A stretch of 64,000 nt of DNA from Sulfurovum sp. UBA7648 (lineage in GTDB: Bacteria; Campylobacterota; Campylobacteria; Campylobacterales; Sulfurovaceae): assembly GCA_002483605.1 (NCBI GenBank), contig DLIG01000021.1:218347-282346 (forward strand), written 5' to 3'. Shown piece by piece: positions 33,767-45,120 of the stretch. Numbering within the stretch: position 1 is the stretch's first letter; the number at the start of each line of letters is the position of its first letter. The notes beneath the pieces were generated by a model that saw only the letters and a list, made by a program, of their open reading frames with translations, was not told the origin of the DNA and searched no databases. Made by a program: the position numbers and the translations under genes.

Positions 33767-34789
33767 TTATAAAATTAATATAGTATCACCATATGAGAAA
33801 AAACGATAATTTTTCGATATTGCTTCCTTGTATATCTCTAAAGTTTTTTCTCTGCCTATAAAACTGGCTACCAACATGATCAGTGTGCTTTTGGGTAAAT
33901 GAAAATTTGTCAATAGATGATCTACTCTTTGTGGTTTATTGTGCGGATGCAAGAACAGATCGCATTCTCCACTAGCAATGTTTGTTCTATTGAAGTACTC
34001 TATTGTCCTGGTTACGGTTGTACCTATGGCTAAAATCGGCTTGTCGCTTTGGAGTATTGCAAGTGTATTAGTTGGAATGTGAAATTGTTCAGAGTGCATA
34101 GGATGTGATAGTATCTCATCGCAATCAACCGGCTTAAAAGTGCCTGCTCCTACGTGGAGAGTAAGCGTATGGGTTTCATATTCTTGCTTTAGAAGTTCAA
34201 ATAGTTCAGGTGTAAAATGAAGCGATGCAGTGGGGGCTGCAACTGCACCTGCTTTGGCGGCAAATAGGCTTTGATAATCCCTTGTATCCTCTGTCGTATC
34301 ATCTCTTTGTATATATGGCGGAAGCGGCACATGTCCGATTAATTCCAAAATTTTTATTAACTCTTCAAAATTTAGGATTTTATTATATTGTTCAAAAACA
34401 ACCACTCTGCTGCCGTCGCTATTTAGTTGTGTTACTGTAGCTAGCAAATCATTCTCAAAGAAAAGTTTAGTTCCGACTTTTACTTTGCCTCGGATCATTA
34501 CAAGAAAATTGTTATTGGGCAACGGTTTATTTAGAAGCAATTCTACCAAACCTCCGCTTGCCTTTTTGCCAAAAATACGTGCTTTTACAACTTTTGTATC
34601 ATTTAAAAAGATGGCACACTCTTTTGGAATGAACTTTAAGATGTTTGAAAATGTAGTATGAATAATGGTATCGCTGCGTCGATCATAAACAAGCAGTTTA
34701 GCACTATCTGCAGGATGAGCAGGATGTAAAGCTATGAGTTCTTTTGGAAGTTCGTAATCATAGCTTTGAGTCAATAGATCAAGAATCAT
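33767..34789 (-). CDS. queA: S-adenosylmethionine:tRNA ribosyltransferase-isomerase
   Basis: Adds the epoxyqueuosine ring to preQ1-modified tRNA, using SAM as ribosyl donor. The 340 residues are usual for QueA: YDYELPKELIALHPAHPADSAKLLV, FLNDTKVVKARIFG, IGHVPLPPYIQRDDTTEDTRDYQ, and the core GAVAAPTASLHFTPELF and LHVGAGTFKPV, with NFHLPKSTLIMLVASFIG near the end. Overlaps tatC by 11 bases. Confidence 0.97.
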   Translation of the reverse strand: MILDLLTQSYDYELPKELIALHPAHPADSAKLLVYDRRSDTIIHTTFSNILKFIPKECAIFLNDTKVVKARIFGKKASGGLVELLLNKPLPNNNFLVMIRGKVKVGTKLFFENDLLATVTQLNSDGSRVVVFEQYNKILNFEELIKILELIGHVPLPPYIQRDDTTEDTRDYQSLFAAKAGAVAAPTASLHFTPELFELLKQEYETHTLTLHVGAGTFKPVDCDEILSHPMHSEQFHIPTNTLAILQSDKPILAIGTTVTRTIEYFNRTNIASGECDLFLHPHNKPQRVDHLLTNFHLPKSTLIMLVASFIGREKTLEIYKEAISKNYRFFSYGDTILIL

Positions 34790-35567
34790 TATCTACTTTG
34801 GCCGGCATAGAATTATTTGATACTTCTTTTTTTATTTCAGGATTTACAAGCTTGACAATTAAAATTGACAATCCATATAAAATGACGAGCGGAATTGCCA
34901 TAAGAAGTTGAGATAATACATCAGGCGGAGTCAATATGGCAGCTGCTATAAATATAAGCACTACAGCATATTTGAAAAAATCAATTAATGTTCTATCGGT
35001 AATCATTCCAAGTACACCAAGTAAAAATGCGACCACAGGCAATTCAAAAGCTATGCCAAACCCGATCATGATCTTTGTAAAAAAGCCGACGTAATCTTCT
35101 ATATTGATAAAAGGGGTATAAAGAAAAGACCCAAACGAAATAAGAAATTCAAATCCAAGAGGAGCTGCAACATAATATGCAAAAAGCACGCCCACCCCAA
35201 ACATTATAGAGCCTCCCACGACAAAAGGAATGGCCATTTTTTTTTCATTTGCATACAATCCTGGCGCCACAAAAAGCCATATTTGATATAGTATAAATGG
35301 CAATGCGCCAAGGAAAGCTGCAAAGAATGAAACTTTCAAAGCCACAAAAAATGCACCGCCAACCTGATGAGTCGTTACTTTCCCTTCAGCAGCTTTTTGT
35401 GTAATGTTTGATGCATGTACAAGAGCATCGTTTAACGGCTGTGTAACCCATGAGAGTATTTCATTGTGAAATGAAAAAGATATGCCAAACATTACAATAA
35501 CGGCAATGACGGATAAGCCTATGCGTTTTCTAAGCTCAACCAAATGCGGTTTCATCTCTTCGAACAT
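34779..35567 (-). CDS. tatC: Sec-independent protein translocase TatC
   Basis: Core receptor of the twin-arginine export system. The 262 residues have six transmembrane segments; landmarks are HLVELRKRIGLSVIAV at the N-terminus, the conserved FFAAFLGALPFILYQIWLFVAPGLY, and GIAFELPVVAFLLG. It begins at the stop of tatB (ATAATG-type overlap). A lysine/serine-rich tail follows. tatA is not nearby. Exports folded redox enzymes, typical of respiratory lineages. Confidence 0.97.
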   Translation of the reverse strand: MFEEMKPHLVELRKRIGLSVIAVIVMFGISFSFHNEILSWVTQPLNDALVHASNITQKAAEGKVTTHQVGGAFFVALKVSFFAAFLGALPFILYQIWLFVAPGLYANEKKMAIPFVVGGSIMFGVGVLFAYYVAAPLGFEFLISFGSFLYTPFINIEDYVGFFTKIMIGFGIAFELPVVAFLLGVLGMITDRTLIDFFKYAVVLIFIAAAILTPPDVLSQLLMAIPLVILYGLSILIVKLVNPEIKKEVSNNSMPAKVDNDS

Positions 35568-35965
35568 TATGCTTCCTCTTTATCGGCTGATTGTTTTTTA
35601 AAAGTCACGGTTTCTCTTTTTGGTTCTATGTTCTCGCCGGCAGCGATGTCTGTGCGCTCAAAACTGTTTTTGGCGTTTTGCATGGCCTTTTCTATCTCTT
35701 CTGTAGGATTGATTTTATGGTTTTTAAAACTTTGCAGTTCATTTGTTGCTTCATCAAGCTGCTTCTTATAGCTAAGAGCTTCCTCTTTGATGTCTGCTAT
35801 ACGCATCTCAGATTCCAGAGTATGCTGGGCATCACTCATAACTTTTTTTATACTTTTTATAAACCTTGCCACTTTGACCATTGTATCTGGCAGTTTTTCT
35901 GGACCTAGAAACAAAATTGCAATGATAATAATGAATATGAACTCTTCAAAACCGATTCCAAACAT
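35567..35965 (-). CDS. tatB: Sec-independent protein translocase TatB
   Basis: A 132-residue TatB: N-terminal transmembrane helix FIFIIIIAILFLGPEKLPDTM with the FGPE-like hinge (LGPEKLP), then an amphipathic helix KVARFIKSIKKVMSDAQ and a charged tail with coiled-coil character. Paired with TatC by overlap. Length and the tail separate it from TatA. Confidence 0.93.
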   Translation of the reverse strand: MFGIGFEEFIFIIIIAILFLGPEKLPDTMVKVARFIKSIKKVMSDAQHTLESEMRIADIKEEALSYKKQLDEATNELQSFKNHKINPTEEIEKAMQNAKNSFERTDIAAGENIEPKRETVTFKKQSADKEEA

Positions 35966-36009
35966 ACTCTACATGCCTTATATTTTTAAGCTATTGTATC
36001 ACAAAAAGT

Positions 36010-37059
36010 TTAATCCATCAGATAAAGTGCGATCTCATCGCTCAAGAAAAAATTTTTATTGTAATAGTGCGTAGCACTTTTGGTGAGTTTGCCGCTATTT
36101 ACCAAAAAATCTGCCTTTTGCCTGATATGGACAGGCAATATAGAGATTTCAATTCCTATGATACTTCTAAGGCCCAAAAAAATCTTTTCTGTCAATATCT
36201 CCTTGGAGGTTAATCTTTCTTCTTTGATATGCAATGGATTTGAGATATATCCATCTATATCCGTTGACGGATATAGCCTGGTATCATTTAAAAAGCCCAC
36301 GGCTCCCGCACCTATGCCGATATAATTTTCAAGATTCCAATATCCCTTGTTGTGTCTAGATTGGTATGTGCCAAAATTTGAGATTTCATAATGATCAAAT
36401 CCTTTTTTGGCGATCTCTTGGGCAACAAAAAATGCAAGAGTATCGTTCGCTTGCCGATCATTATTTGTAAATTTTGTACCTTCCTCTATAGTCAGTTCAT
36501 ATGCTGATATGTGGTCTATCGGCAAAGAAAAAGCGGTATCTATATCTTTTTTTAATAATTCTTTGGTATCCCCCTTGGCATTATATATTAGATCCAAAGA
36601 TATATGCTCAAATCCCTCAGCGTGTGCATTTTTTATGGCATCTATGGCTTGCAGTTTATTATGAGCACGTCCTAAATTATGCAATTTTGCATCATCAAAA
36701 CTTTGCACCCCAAAACTGAGGCGATTAACACCAAGGGCTTTCATCCCTTTTATCCATAGTGCGGTAGCTGAATTCGGGTTGGCTTCTGCTGTTATTTCGG
36801 CATTTTGATCAATATACGGTTTTATAATAGAAAAAAAATCTTGATAATATGATGGATCGATTGTAGATGGAGTACCTCCGCCTATAAAAATAGTTTTGAT
36901 ATCATTATGAGAGGGCTTGAATCTTTCTAGCTCGTATTGCAATTGAATGCATATACTTTGCATATATCTGTTTTGAGTATTGTGCTTATGAGTATAGGAG
37001 TTGAAACTGCAATAATGACATTTGGAATCACAGTATGGAATATGAAGATATAACAGCAT
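36010..37059 (-). CDS. hemW: Radical-SAM coproporphyrinogen oxidase-like protein HemW
   Basis: Radical SAM protein of the HemN/HemW group; HemW is a heme chaperone, not the oxidase. The 349 residues have the cluster motif CDSKCHYC (Cys10, 14, 17) followed by SFNSY, IFIGGGTPSTID, AEANPNSAT, and RLSFGVQSFDDAKLHNLGRAH. True HemN has an extra N-terminal stretch and CxxxCxxC followed by a Cys; its absence here favours HemW. Adjacent to tatB in the same direction with 44 bases between. Confidence 0.9.
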   Translation of the reverse strand: MLLYLHIPYCDSKCHYCSFNSYTHKHNTQNRYMQSICIQLQYELERFKPSHNDIKTIFIGGGTPSTIDPSYYQDFFSIIKPYIDQNAEITAEANPNSATALWIKGMKALGVNRLSFGVQSFDDAKLHNLGRAHNKLQAIDAIKNAHAEGFEHISLDLIYNAKGDTKELLKKDIDTAFSLPIDHISAYELTIEEGTKFTNNDRQANDTLAFFVAQEIAKKGFDHYEISNFGTYQSRHNKGYWNLENYIGIGAGAVGFLNDTRLYPSTDIDGYISNPLHIKEERLTSKEILTEKIFLGLRSIIGIEISILPVHIRQKADFLVNSGKLTKSATHYYNKNFFLSDEIALYLMD

Positions 37060-37190
37060 AACAGCCTTTGTTTAATTTGATAAATTCAAATGATTCTAAC
37101 CACAAATGAGATAAAATAATATCAGAAATATACCAAATATTGTTTGCCGGCAAGAAAGCAAATTTTTTTAAATAAAAATAAAGTTATAAT

Positions 37191-37679
37191 ATGAGTCCTG
37201 TATCGTATAAAAAAAAGCGTTATCGCCAAAATGTTGCTGCTGTTATATTGTCGCCCAAATATCCCAATGAATGTGAATTTTTTGTGGGGCAATGCAGGGG
37301 TATTAAAAACAGATGGCAATTTCCGCAAGGCGGCATTGACGGAGCCGAGACACCCAGGGAAGCTCTTCTTCGTGAACTTGCAGAAGAGATAGGCTGTAAT
37401 AATATTGAGATTTTGGGAGAGTTTCCAGATTGGATAACTTATGATTTTCCAAAAGTTAAAAAAACAACAAAAAGATATCCTTTTGACGGACAGACGCAGA
37501 AATATTTTCTAGTGCGCCTCAAGGATGACACGCAAATAGATTTAATGGCATTTGATGCCCCGGAATTTGAAGAATATGAATTTGTAGCTTATGAAGAATT
37601 ATTTAAAAAAGTTACTTATTTCAAAAGAAAAGCATATCGCAAAGTGATCGATTATTTTATCAAGGAAGGATTTATTTAA
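37191..37679 (+). CDS. rppH: RNA pyrophosphohydrolase (Nudix)
   Basis: Removes pyrophosphate from mRNA 5' ends to start decay. The 162 residues include YRQNVAAVILSPKYPNECEFFVG, RWQFPQGGIDG, and the Nudix box GGIDGAETPREALLRELAEEIG (catalytic Glu residues in REx2EExG). No clear Shine-Dalgarno; a TATAAT abuts the ATG, which I consider chance. rppH-lysC-hobA-holB-folP is the order I remember for Helicobacter. Confidence 0.94.
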   Translation: MSPVSYKKKRYRQNVAAVILSPKYPNECEFFVGQCRGIKNRWQFPQGGIDGAETPREALLRELAEEIGCNNIEILGEFPDWITYDFPKVKKTTKRYPFDGQTQKYFLVRLKDDTQIDLMAFDAPEFEEYEFVAYEELFKKVTYFKRKAYRKVIDYFIKEGFI

Positions 37680-37680
37680 T

Positions 37681-38886
37681 ATGTTAATAGTGCATAAATA
37701 TGGCGGAACAAGCGTTGGGAGCTTGGAAAGAATTGAAAATGTCGCTGATCGTGTTGCCAAAGCCAAAGATGCTGGCAATGATCTAGTGGTTGTTGTATCA
37801 GCCATGAGCGGAGAGACAAATAAATTAATTGATTATGCTACTCACTTTACGCCAAATCCTGCCAAACAAGAGCTTGATATGCTCCTTAGTTCCGGGGAGA
37901 GAGTGACAGCAGCATTACTATCTATTGCTTTGCAAGCAAAGGGCTACAATGCGGTTGCGATGAGCGGCAGACAAGCCGGAATAGTGACAGATACCACTCA
38001 CACTTATGCAAGAATAGAATCAATCGATCCTACTGCAATGCAGCAAGCCTTAAAGGAAGGAAAGATAATTATAGTAGCAGGGTTCCAGGGTATCAATAGA
38101 GACGGAAATGTAACTACTCTAGGCCGCGGGGGGAGTGACCTTTCGGCCGTCGCGATCGCAGGAGCACTAAAAGCCGATGCGTGTGAAATTTATAGCGATG
38201 TTGACGGTATATATACTACAGATCCAAGAATAGAGCCAAAAGCAAAAAAATTAGATACGATCTCTTATGACGAAATGTTAGAGATGGCATCAATGGGGGC
38301 CAAGGTGCTTCAAAATCGTTCAGTTGAATTAGCAAAGAAATTGAATGTTAAATTATATGCAAAAAGCAGTTTTAGCGACAACGAAGGAACACTTATTACA
38401 AAGGAGAGTAACAATATGGAAGAAGTTTTGGTTAGCGGAGTAGTGTTGGATAAAAATCAAGCAAGAGTTACTTTGCGCAATGTATCTGATAAACCGGGGA
38501 TTGCGGCTGAGATTTTTACAAAATTGGCAAATGAAGGCATTAACGTAGATATGATCATCCAAAATGTAGGTATTGACGGTTCAACAAATCTAGGGTTTAC
38601 CGTACCGGGAAATGAATTGGAAAATGCAAAAAGGGTTATGGAATCTTTTGATCATGATATAGGCAGTATGGATTTTGACAATAATGTATGCAAAGTGTCA
38701 GTTGTCGGGGTTGGTATGAAATCTCATGCAGGAGTTGCGGCCAAGGCATTTAGCGCATTAGCGGCAAATAACATAAATATCCAAATGATCTCAACTAGCG
38801 AGATAAAAGTATCTATGATCATAGACGAAAAATACGGAGAGCTTGCTATCCGTATGCTTCACGATACTTACGGTTTAGATAAATAA
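37681..38886 (+). CDS. lysC: Aspartate kinase
   Basis: First enzyme of the aspartate pathway (lysine, threonine, methionine, diaminopimelate). The 401 residues have the kinase start KYGGTSVGSLERI, SSGERVTAALLS, the nucleotide region GRGGSDLSAVAIAGALKADACEIY, and two C-terminal ACT domains (VTLRNVSDKPGIAAEIF; VSVVGVGMKSHAGVAAKAFSALAANNINI). These sense lysine or threonine. Starts one base after rppH stops. Confidence 0.97.
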   Translation: MLIVHKYGGTSVGSLERIENVADRVAKAKDAGNDLVVVVSAMSGETNKLIDYATHFTPNPAKQELDMLLSSGERVTAALLSIALQAKGYNAVAMSGRQAGIVTDTTHTYARIESIDPTAMQQALKEGKIIIVAGFQGINRDGNVTTLGRGGSDLSAVAIAGALKADACEIYSDVDGIYTTDPRIEPKAKKLDTISYDEMLEMASMGAKVLQNRSVELAKKLNVKLYAKSSFSDNEGTLITKESNNMEEVLVSGVVLDKNQARVTLRNVSDKPGIAAEIFTKLANEGINVDMIIQNVGIDGSTNLGFTVPGNELENAKRVMESFDHDIGSMDFDNNVCKVSVVGVGMKSHAGVAAKAFSALAANNINIQMISTSEIKVSMIIDEKYGELAIRMLHDTYGLDK

Positions 38887-38890
38887 TAGT

Positions 38891-39439
38891 ATGCAAAAGT
38901 TATTAACATGGACACTTCAAGCTATTAGAGAGGAAAATTCCGACTTTTCATGGATGGAAGAGTATCGTTTTGAATGGACCCCTATAGTTAGCAATGCCCT
39001 TTCCCGTATCATAGAAGGGCAAAGTGTACTTATATTGACAGATCCAAACAATAAATGGTTTGGCCATTATATTCAGCACAAGATCAACAATATTCAAAAA
39101 AATAGACCGTTTTTGCCTTTTTACCAATTAAACAATCTGTTTGTCTCATTAGACGATATGCATTCTGTCCAAGAGTTGCAATTAGTGGAAGATATGTTGG
39201 ATATTTCGTATCCTAACGGATATATTATTTGGTATATAGGAAAAGGTGATTGTTCATGCACTAAACTTGCTTTCAAAAGAGATGATAGTTTTTTATGGAT
39301 CATAGATGATCAGGTGCAAAATAGTTTTCCGCTTAGAGGCAGCGATCCGCAATTGGACATAAAATTACTGCAACTTTTTAAACTCTTTGACAAAACTTTA
39401 TCTGCTGTTTTATTTGGGAATCTAGAGATAGAATCATGA
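38891..39439 (+). CDS. hobA: HobA, DnaA initiation-associated protein
   Basis: A 182-residue Campylobacterota-specific protein that holds DnaA monomers together at the origin (a functional counterpart of DiaA). The C-terminus SFLWIIDD...DIKLLQLFKLFDKTLSAVLFGN matches my memory of Helicobacter HobA, as do its place between lysC and holB and its length. N-terminal region contains WTLQAIREENSDFSWMEEY and WFGHYIQHKIN. Its gene is 4 bases after lysC and overlaps holB by 4. Confidence 0.85.
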   Translation: MQKLLTWTLQAIREENSDFSWMEEYRFEWTPIVSNALSRIIEGQSVLILTDPNNKWFGHYIQHKINNIQKNRPFLPFYQLNNLFVSLDDMHSVQELQLVEDMLDISYPNGYIIWYIGKGDCSCTKLAFKRDDSFLWIIDDQVQNSFPLRGSDPQLDIKLLQLFKLFDKTLSAVLFGNLEIES

Positions 39440-40074
39440 GATTAGGAAGCCAAGTCATAATCACAGATGATTTTGAGCGCACAATTTCACAATTAGAAAC
39501 ACTAGGCACAAACCATAGGTTTGTGAATATTATAAAAGAAGACGGTTTTTTGGTAGAAGATGTTAAGTTTGCGATAGAAAAAGCTTCTATTGCCAGCGAA
39601 GAGACCGTAGTAATCATAATGGCATCAAAAAAATTTAGCGATGTTGTGCAAAATAGATTGCTAAAAATACTAGAAGAGCCGCCGCCAAATAAAGAATTTA
39701 TCATACTTGCAACCCAAAAAGCTATGATATTGGGCACTATTAGATCGCGCTTGCCAATCTCGCACACGCAATATCACAAAACAGAACAAAATTTAGATTT
39801 GGATATCAAAAATCTAACATTACAAAATGTGTATGCGTTTATCCAGCAGCATCAAAGAACGTCTATTCAAGAGATGAAGATTATTATAGAATCGATCGCA
39901 GCAGCAGCAGTTAAAAGCGGGAATTATCGTTTGGATTTTAAAACTTTAGAGCTTTTTTCTGATGCGGTGTCAGCGCTCAATGTCGGTTCGTCTCCGCAGT
40001 TTGTTTTATCAACCGTACTTCTTAAGCTGCTTGCAAACAAAAAGTCGAATAATCTTTCTAAAGGGAGTTTGTAA
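39436..40074 (+). CDS. holB: DNA polymerase III delta prime subunit
   Basis: Clamp-loader stator subunit. The 212 residues are about half the usual HolB, keeping the AAA+-like core: VVIIMASKKFSDVVQNRLLKILEEPPPNKEFIILAT, with the LLKxLEEPP motif and AILGTIRSRL. The N-terminal zinc-binding and nucleotide parts are reduced, as in other Campylobacterota. Overlaps hobA by 4 bases and its stop touches the folP start. Confidence 0.9.
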   Translation: MRLGSQVIITDDFERTISQLETLGTNHRFVNIIKEDGFLVEDVKFAIEKASIASEETVVIIMASKKFSDVVQNRLLKILEEPPPNKEFIILATQKAMILGTIRSRLPISHTQYHKTEQNLDLDIKNLTLQNVYAFIQQHQRTSIQEMKIIIESIAAAAVKSGNYRLDFKTLELFSDAVSALNVGSSPQFVLSTVLLKLLANKKSNNLSKGSL

Positions 40075-41210
40075 TGTATCTTTATAGATTAGATATCAAT
40101 GACCCTAAGGCCTTTTTGGCTTCATTGGGTGTTGAGAGCAGCGGTATAATTATTATTGAAAAAAAAATGGAACTCTTTTTTATCTATATAAAAGAACTTA
40201 AAACTCCTGCAGTCAATATTCTCAAACAAGATGCTCTTAGTATAGGAGCAGAGCTTGCGGTACCAAGCGGTGCTATTACTTATGCTCAAGATCATTATGA
40301 TTGTTTGTTGATAGGCAACAAAAAGCATATCGAGATCCTTTCGCAAAAAGAGTTAGCTCAACCGTTCGGACTCAAAAATGTAGCCAGGGAGCTAAAGAGC
40401 TTTTTAAATATAAAAGAGTATCCGATTCAAATCATGGGTATCATTAATGCAAACGATGATAGCTTTTATCCTGGCAGCCGCTATGATGCCGATTCTGCAA
40501 TTAGCGAGATAGAAAATATGATAGCACAAGGTGCAGATATAATTGATATCGGCGCAGTTTCATCTAGGCCAAACGCATCGATGGTCAGTGAAGATGAAGA
40601 GATGAACAGGGTAAAAGCAATTTGTGATACTATAAAGAGCCAAAAACTTTATGAAAAAGCAATTTTTAGTATCGATAGTTATACACCAAGCGTTGTTGAG
40701 TATGCCCTTGAATCAGGGTTTAAGATCATAAATGATATTTCAGGCGCAAATGATGATAGGCTTGCGGAATTGGCAGTGAAATATGATGCAAAATTGTGCA
40801 TCATGCATATGCAAGGCACTCCGCAAACAATGCAAAAAAACCCTATCTATAGTGATGTGATGAGTGAAGTGAATGATTTTTTCGAAGACAGGATCGCCAA
40901 ATGTGAAACTTTGGGATTAACAAGGGAAAACATTATTATAGATGTCGGCATAGGTTTTGGCAAAACTTTGGAGCACAATGTGGCTCTCATTAAAAATATG
41001 AGACATTTTAGCAGGTTTGGATGCCAGATACTTGCAGGAGCTAGCAGAAAATCCATGATAGACAAGATTATTCCGACACCCATAGAAGATAGACTCTTTG
41101 GAACTATAGCGATACATCTAAAAGCAATTGAAAAAGGAGCATCTATCATAAGATGCCATGATGTAAAAGAACACAAACAAGCGATAGAAGTATACAAAGC
41201 ATTATCTTAG
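40074..41210 (+). CDS. folP: Dihydropteroate synthase with N-terminal extension
   Basis: Joins pterin pyrophosphate and p-aminobenzoate in folate synthesis (sulfonamide target). The 378 residues are longer than the usual 270-290. The DHPS barrel starts at about 115 with IMGIINANDDSFYPGSR (variant of the usual NxTPDSFxDG), then GADIIDIGAVSSRPNA, FSIDSYTPSVVEYAL, INDISGAND, LCIMHMQGTPQTM, IIDVGIGFGKT and ILAGASRKSMI. The first 110 residues are a lineage-specific extension of unknown role. Confidence 0.95.
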   Translation: MYLYRLDINDPKAFLASLGVESSGIIIIEKKMELFFIYIKELKTPAVNILKQDALSIGAELAVPSGAITYAQDHYDCLLIGNKKHIEILSQKELAQPFGLKNVARELKSFLNIKEYPIQIMGIINANDDSFYPGSRYDADSAISEIENMIAQGADIIDIGAVSSRPNASMVSEDEEMNRVKAICDTIKSQKLYEKAIFSIDSYTPSVVEYALESGFKIINDISGANDDRLAELAVKYDAKLCIMHMQGTPQTMQKNPIYSDVMSEVNDFFEDRIAKCETLGLTRENIIIDVGIGFGKTLEHNVALIKNMRHFSRFGCQILAGASRKSMIDKIIPTPIEDRLFGTIAIHLKAIEKGASIIRCHDVKEHKQAIEVYKALS

Positions 41211-41253
41211 TTATGCAATGTAAGATAAATTATAAAACAAGAGAGGCGCAAGA

Positions 41254-43828
<2,575 letters not shown>

Positions 43829-43876
43829 TTGAAATAATTTTTGAACTAAAATCACAAAAAATTAAAGGCACACCTT

Positions 43877-44779
43877 TTGAATAAAACCAAAAACCTATCC
43901 CGTTATATAGCAGAAATGACGATTGCAATGCTGCTTTGGGGAGTGGCATGGACGGCGGGCAAGGTTTCGGCCGAACATGCAAATGCGCATGTGGCTGCAT
44001 TTTGGCGCTATGCCATCTCATTTATAACCATCATTCCTGTTGTATGGTACATGAAGATACCTCTTGGGACAAATGCCAAAGGCGTGTTTTATATGCTAAT
44101 AGCAGGGATATTGACCTCGCTGTTCAATTATTTTTTCTTTGCCGGGCTTGCACATGGGCAAGCAGGATATGGAGGAACGATGGTAACGGCATTGGCGCCT
44201 ATTATTACATATGTGATCTCTATAGCATTTTTGGGCATTGAGGTGAATTTGCGACAGGTTACAGCGCTTGCTATCGGGATAGCCGGTGCGCTAATACTGC
44301 TCAAAGTACCGTTTGATGGATTTGGATTTTTAAATGCGGATAGTCTGTACTTTTTGGGATGCGCGGTAGTTTGGGCAATGGTTACGATATTTTCCCAAAA
44401 GGCATCGAGAGTAGCGCACCCGATGTTCTATACGCTTATAGTTTTTGGTATCACTGCTTTTATAAATATGCTTTTTGCGCTTCCGTCTCATCCGTTTGAC
44501 TTTGGCTTTTATGACAGTACATTTTGGCTAACCATAATTTTCATAGGATTGCTGCCTGGGACATTTAGTACAACCCTTTATTTTTTATCCGCAGGAAAGA
44601 TAGGAGCGCACAATACCGGAGTTTTTATGTTTATCGTTCCAATAGGAGCAATACTTTCAAGCTGGATGGTTTATGGCGAGGAGCCGGCTTTCTCAACTGT
44701 TGTAGGTTGCCTGCTTGCGTTTGCAGCCGTGCTGCTCTTTAATCTAAAAAGATCCACAAGACAAAAGGAGGCTATTTAA
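43877..44779 (+). CDS. EamA/DMT-family transporter
   Basis: A 300-residue inner-membrane protein with ten predicted transmembrane segments in two EamA repeats (first around 12-130, second around 150-290). Landmarks: LLWGVAWTAGKV at the start, AILSSWMVYGEEP in the second repeat. DMT proteins export metabolites or amino acids; substrate unknown. Start is TTG at 43877 after AAAGGC. Coupled to cutA, which starts at the base after its stop. Confidence 0.88.
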   Translation: MNKTKNLSRYIAEMTIAMLLWGVAWTAGKVSAEHANAHVAAFWRYAISFITIIPVVWYMKIPLGTNAKGVFYMLIAGILTSLFNYFFFAGLAHGQAGYGGTMVTALAPIITYVISIAFLGIEVNLRQVTALAIGIAGALILLKVPFDGFGFLNADSLYFLGCAVVWAMVTIFSQKASRVAHPMFYTLIVFGITAFINMLFALPSHPFDFGFYDSTFWLTIIFIGLLPGTFSTTLYFLSAGKIGAHNTGVFMFIVPIGAILSSWMVYGEEPAFSTVVGCLLAFAAVLLFNLKRSTRQKEAI

Positions 44780-45091
44780 ATGTATTCCGTCATAATGACA
44801 ACATTCAAAGATAGGACTGTAGGCGATAAGATCATAAATGCGCTTTTAGAGCAAAACCTGGCTGCCTGTATACAAGAAAGTGAGATCAAAAGCCACTATA
44901 AGTGGCAAGGCAAAATTGAACATGAGAATGAAACGCTGCTTTTGATAAAGACAAGGGCTGAACTTTTTGATGATATCAAAAATCTAATCTTAGAATTGCA
45001 TGACTATGAAACACCTGAGATCATAATGATGCCAATCACAAAAGGTTCAAAAACATATCTTGAGTGGATTGAAAACATTGTTAGACCATAA
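44780..45091 (+). CDS. cutA: CutA1 divalent-ion tolerance protein
   Basis: A 103-residue trimeric small protein: VIMTTFKDRTVGDKIINALLEQNLAACIQESEIKSHYKWQGKIEHENE holds the family core (AACIQ, YxWxGKIE), and ETPEIIMMPITKGSKTYLEWI the C-terminal part. Its role in copper tolerance in E. coli is debated. It lacks the extra N-terminal segment of some homologues. Confidence 0.93.
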   Translation: MYSVIMTTFKDRTVGDKIINALLEQNLAACIQESEIKSHYKWQGKIEHENETLLLIKTRAELFDDIKNLILELHDYETPEIIMMPITKGSKTYLEWIENIVRP

Positions 45092-45120
45092 ATAAAATTA
45101 ATTTAGCATAAAGATCAAAT

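Noticed and set aside
37185..37193. TATAAT directly before the rppH ATG as its promoter
   Set aside because: Transcription would start inside the coding region; the protein start is supported by the Nudix family N-terminus.
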